A stretch of DNA of 64,000 nucleotides, from the NCBI GenBank assembly GCA_032433765.1, contig JAVIAB010000024.1, forward strand, positions 8,800,821 through 8,864,820, in the 5' to 3' direction. The notes beneath the pieces were generated by a model. It saw only the letters and a program-made list of their open reading frames with translations, searched no databases and was not told where the DNA came from. Position numbers and translations under genes: made by a program. The stretch is from Megaustenia siamemsis. Taxonomy: Eukaryota; Mollusca; Gastropoda; Stylommatophora; Ariophantidae. Positions 62,631-64,000 of the stretch are shown here, one piece after another. How positions within the stretch are numbered: position 1 is the stretch's first letter; each line of letters starts with the position of its first letter.

Positions 62631-63055
62631 ACAAAACAAATAGACGGACATGCACTCAACATCCATATTCTAGAGGAGGAATTGGAACAACAAAGGCATC
62701 ACAATTTCAACAGAGCACTGCTTTGCACAGGCTTAAAGACAATCACACAGGAAACTCCCAGCAAACAGTACGTGGAAACAGAAAAGAACATACAGCGCAA
62801 CGGACAAATAGGGAAAATATTAGACGTAGACGACAACACACAGACAGACAAACCAAATATGACGAAAGCATTTCAAAATTAATACAAGAACCTCTACACG
62901 GAAAGTCACACACACACAAGACAAATTCATGCAATACGTAAGAAAACTATCAGAAGCCGACATTGAACAACTTGACACAGAACTCACACTAGCTGAAATA
63001 ACAAAAGCAGTACAAATAATGCAGAAGAACAAATCTCCAGGGCCTACGGCCTCAC
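62631..63055 (+). mobile_element. LINE linker and RT start (same element)
   Basis: Continues the linker to L-S-E-A-D-I-E-Q-L-D and M-Q-K-N-K-S-P-G-P-T, the N-terminal RT motif, then stops at 63055. Confidence 0.65.
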
Positions 63056-63059
63056 AATA

Positions 63060-63535
63060 AAATTCTATTTCTTTCCTATCCTAGGGCCTGGATTGCAGTG
63101 CTTGGAGTATTGATCTTGTATCTGTCAAAAACACTACAGGCTGTTAGCTAAGATCACCGTTCAGCAGTTTTTCTATTGCCTACTCAATTGCTTGGATTTC
63201 TGCAGGGTAATTGTGACGATATTTCCCTGCTGCTATTGTATCCATATCACTGGGGTTATTTGGGTATTCTATGTATGCACCTGCTCACCCATTCTTTACT
63301 GCATTCTGTACTGACCCATCTGTGTACACACGAATCCATAGGTCTTGTAGGTATTCTTCATCCAAGAAACTGAGAGTTATTGTTTTGCGCTGCAGGTTAT
63401 TCTGTTCATCCTTATCAAGTATTCCTTTCACTTCTGTCCGTGCTTATTTTGACAATACTGATTCCTCTGTTAAGGGAGTCTGTTCTGGTATGGGCAGTGG
63501 GTGGTTAACAACTCTTGGTATGCCTGGTGTTTGTC
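63060..63535 (-). mobile_element. LINE RNase H fragment
   Basis: The minus strand encodes W-I-R-V-Y-T-D-G-S-V, N-Y-P-A-E-I-Q-A-I-E-Q-A and V-V-F-L-T-D-T-R-S-I-L-Q-A-L, an RNase HI domain with a few stops. It is in opposite orientation to the LINE just before it. Confidence 0.8.
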
Positions 63536-63539
63536 TACA

Positions 63540-63860
63540 AAAACCTTCAGGATAATGACCGGTGATATTTGTTGTCTCTGTGTGGCGATTTCTGCCTTCA
63601 GGTCCATTATCTGTCTTCAGAATATTCGATAAACATTTCTTTTCAGCTCACCCCACAGATAATAATTAGGCGGGGTTAGGTCTGGTAAACGAGCAGGCCA
63701 GATTACAAGTGAAATAATGCGATTTGCAAATACGCTTTCCTAATAAGTAAGTGATGTTGCTGCGGCTGTGTGTGCTGTTGCCCCATCCTGCTGAAAAATT
63801 AATTTAACTCTAGGCTTTCCCAAAACTTCATATTAGATATCCTCGTTGCAAAATTTTGAA
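63540..63860 (-). mobile_element. Tc1/mariner-type DDE transposase relic
   Basis: The minus strand encodes F-Q-Q-D-G-A-T-A-H-T-A and W-P-A-R-L-P-D-L-T-P-P-N-Y-Y-L-W-G, typical of the second and third catalytic blocks. The Asp usual in P-x-D-Y/F-x-L-W is Asn here, and two stops interrupt the frame. Confidence 0.8.
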
Positions 63861-64000
63861 TAAAAATCACTATTGTGAATTTTATCCCAGCCATTTTTTT
63901 CATGGATACGACTAAGAAAACACTAAAAAGAGTAAATTTAGACTATAGGCCTATTTCAAACTTCATATTAGACATTCTCATAGCAAGATTTTGAATAGAA

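Overview
The window is eukaryotic, AT-rich, and dominated by introns, transposons and tandem repeats. It contains one convincing host gene: a fibrinogen-related protein (FREP-type) gene on the minus strand. I assembled it by hand from six exons with matching splice phases, running from an ATG at 30435 to a stop at 4521 (about 25.9 kb). The predicted protein is 880 aa: signal peptide, one Ig-like region, a very long coiled-coil stalk, and a fibrinogen-like domain (FReD). Ig plus FReD architecture is the hallmark of gastropod FREPs, which are secreted immune lectins. With the transposon content, this points to a gastropod mollusc, plausibly a freshwater pulmonate; the species is not determined.

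Layout. 1-4520: 3' flank of the gene, with LINE scraps, SINEs and AT-rich minisatellites. 4521-30435: the FREP-like gene. Its exons are 4521-4868 (FReD C-terminal half and stop), 9681-9797 and 13389-13520 (FReD N-terminal half), 17426-18903 (coiled coil, 30 repeats of 14 aa), 24065-24427 (Ig-like) and 30231-30435 (signal peptide). The introns hold a 42-bp minisatellite (5.66-7.01 kb), a tetranucleotide array starting at the exon-4 donor, a 30-bp minisatellite of about 67 units starting exactly at the exon-3 donor, a DD83E transposon (19.3-21.1 kb), a Penelope-like element with GIY-YIG domain (27.6-28.7 kb), and many LINE and SINE copies.

30.5-54 kb has no supported host gene. It holds a 5'-truncated LINE flanked by identical 292-bp direct repeats (36951-39774), a hAT element with 8-bp target duplication inserted in an older LINE (45393-48138), and a nearly complete RTE-like LINE with only two premature stops (49441-52740). 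54.1-60.1 kb is a satellite-like block (26-bp, then 46-bp units). 60.2-64 kb holds LINE endonuclease and linker pieces split by a 34-bp minisatellite and a dispersed repeat, then remnants of a LINE RNase H and a DDE transposase.

Two tRNA-derived SINE families recur (ten and four copies); several copies have perfect 13-15 bp target duplications. The long ORFs in the tandem arrays are artefacts of repeat periods divisible by three; the exception is 17426-18903, where splice sites, phase and composition support a real exon. All family assignments come from reading motifs by eye, without database searches.
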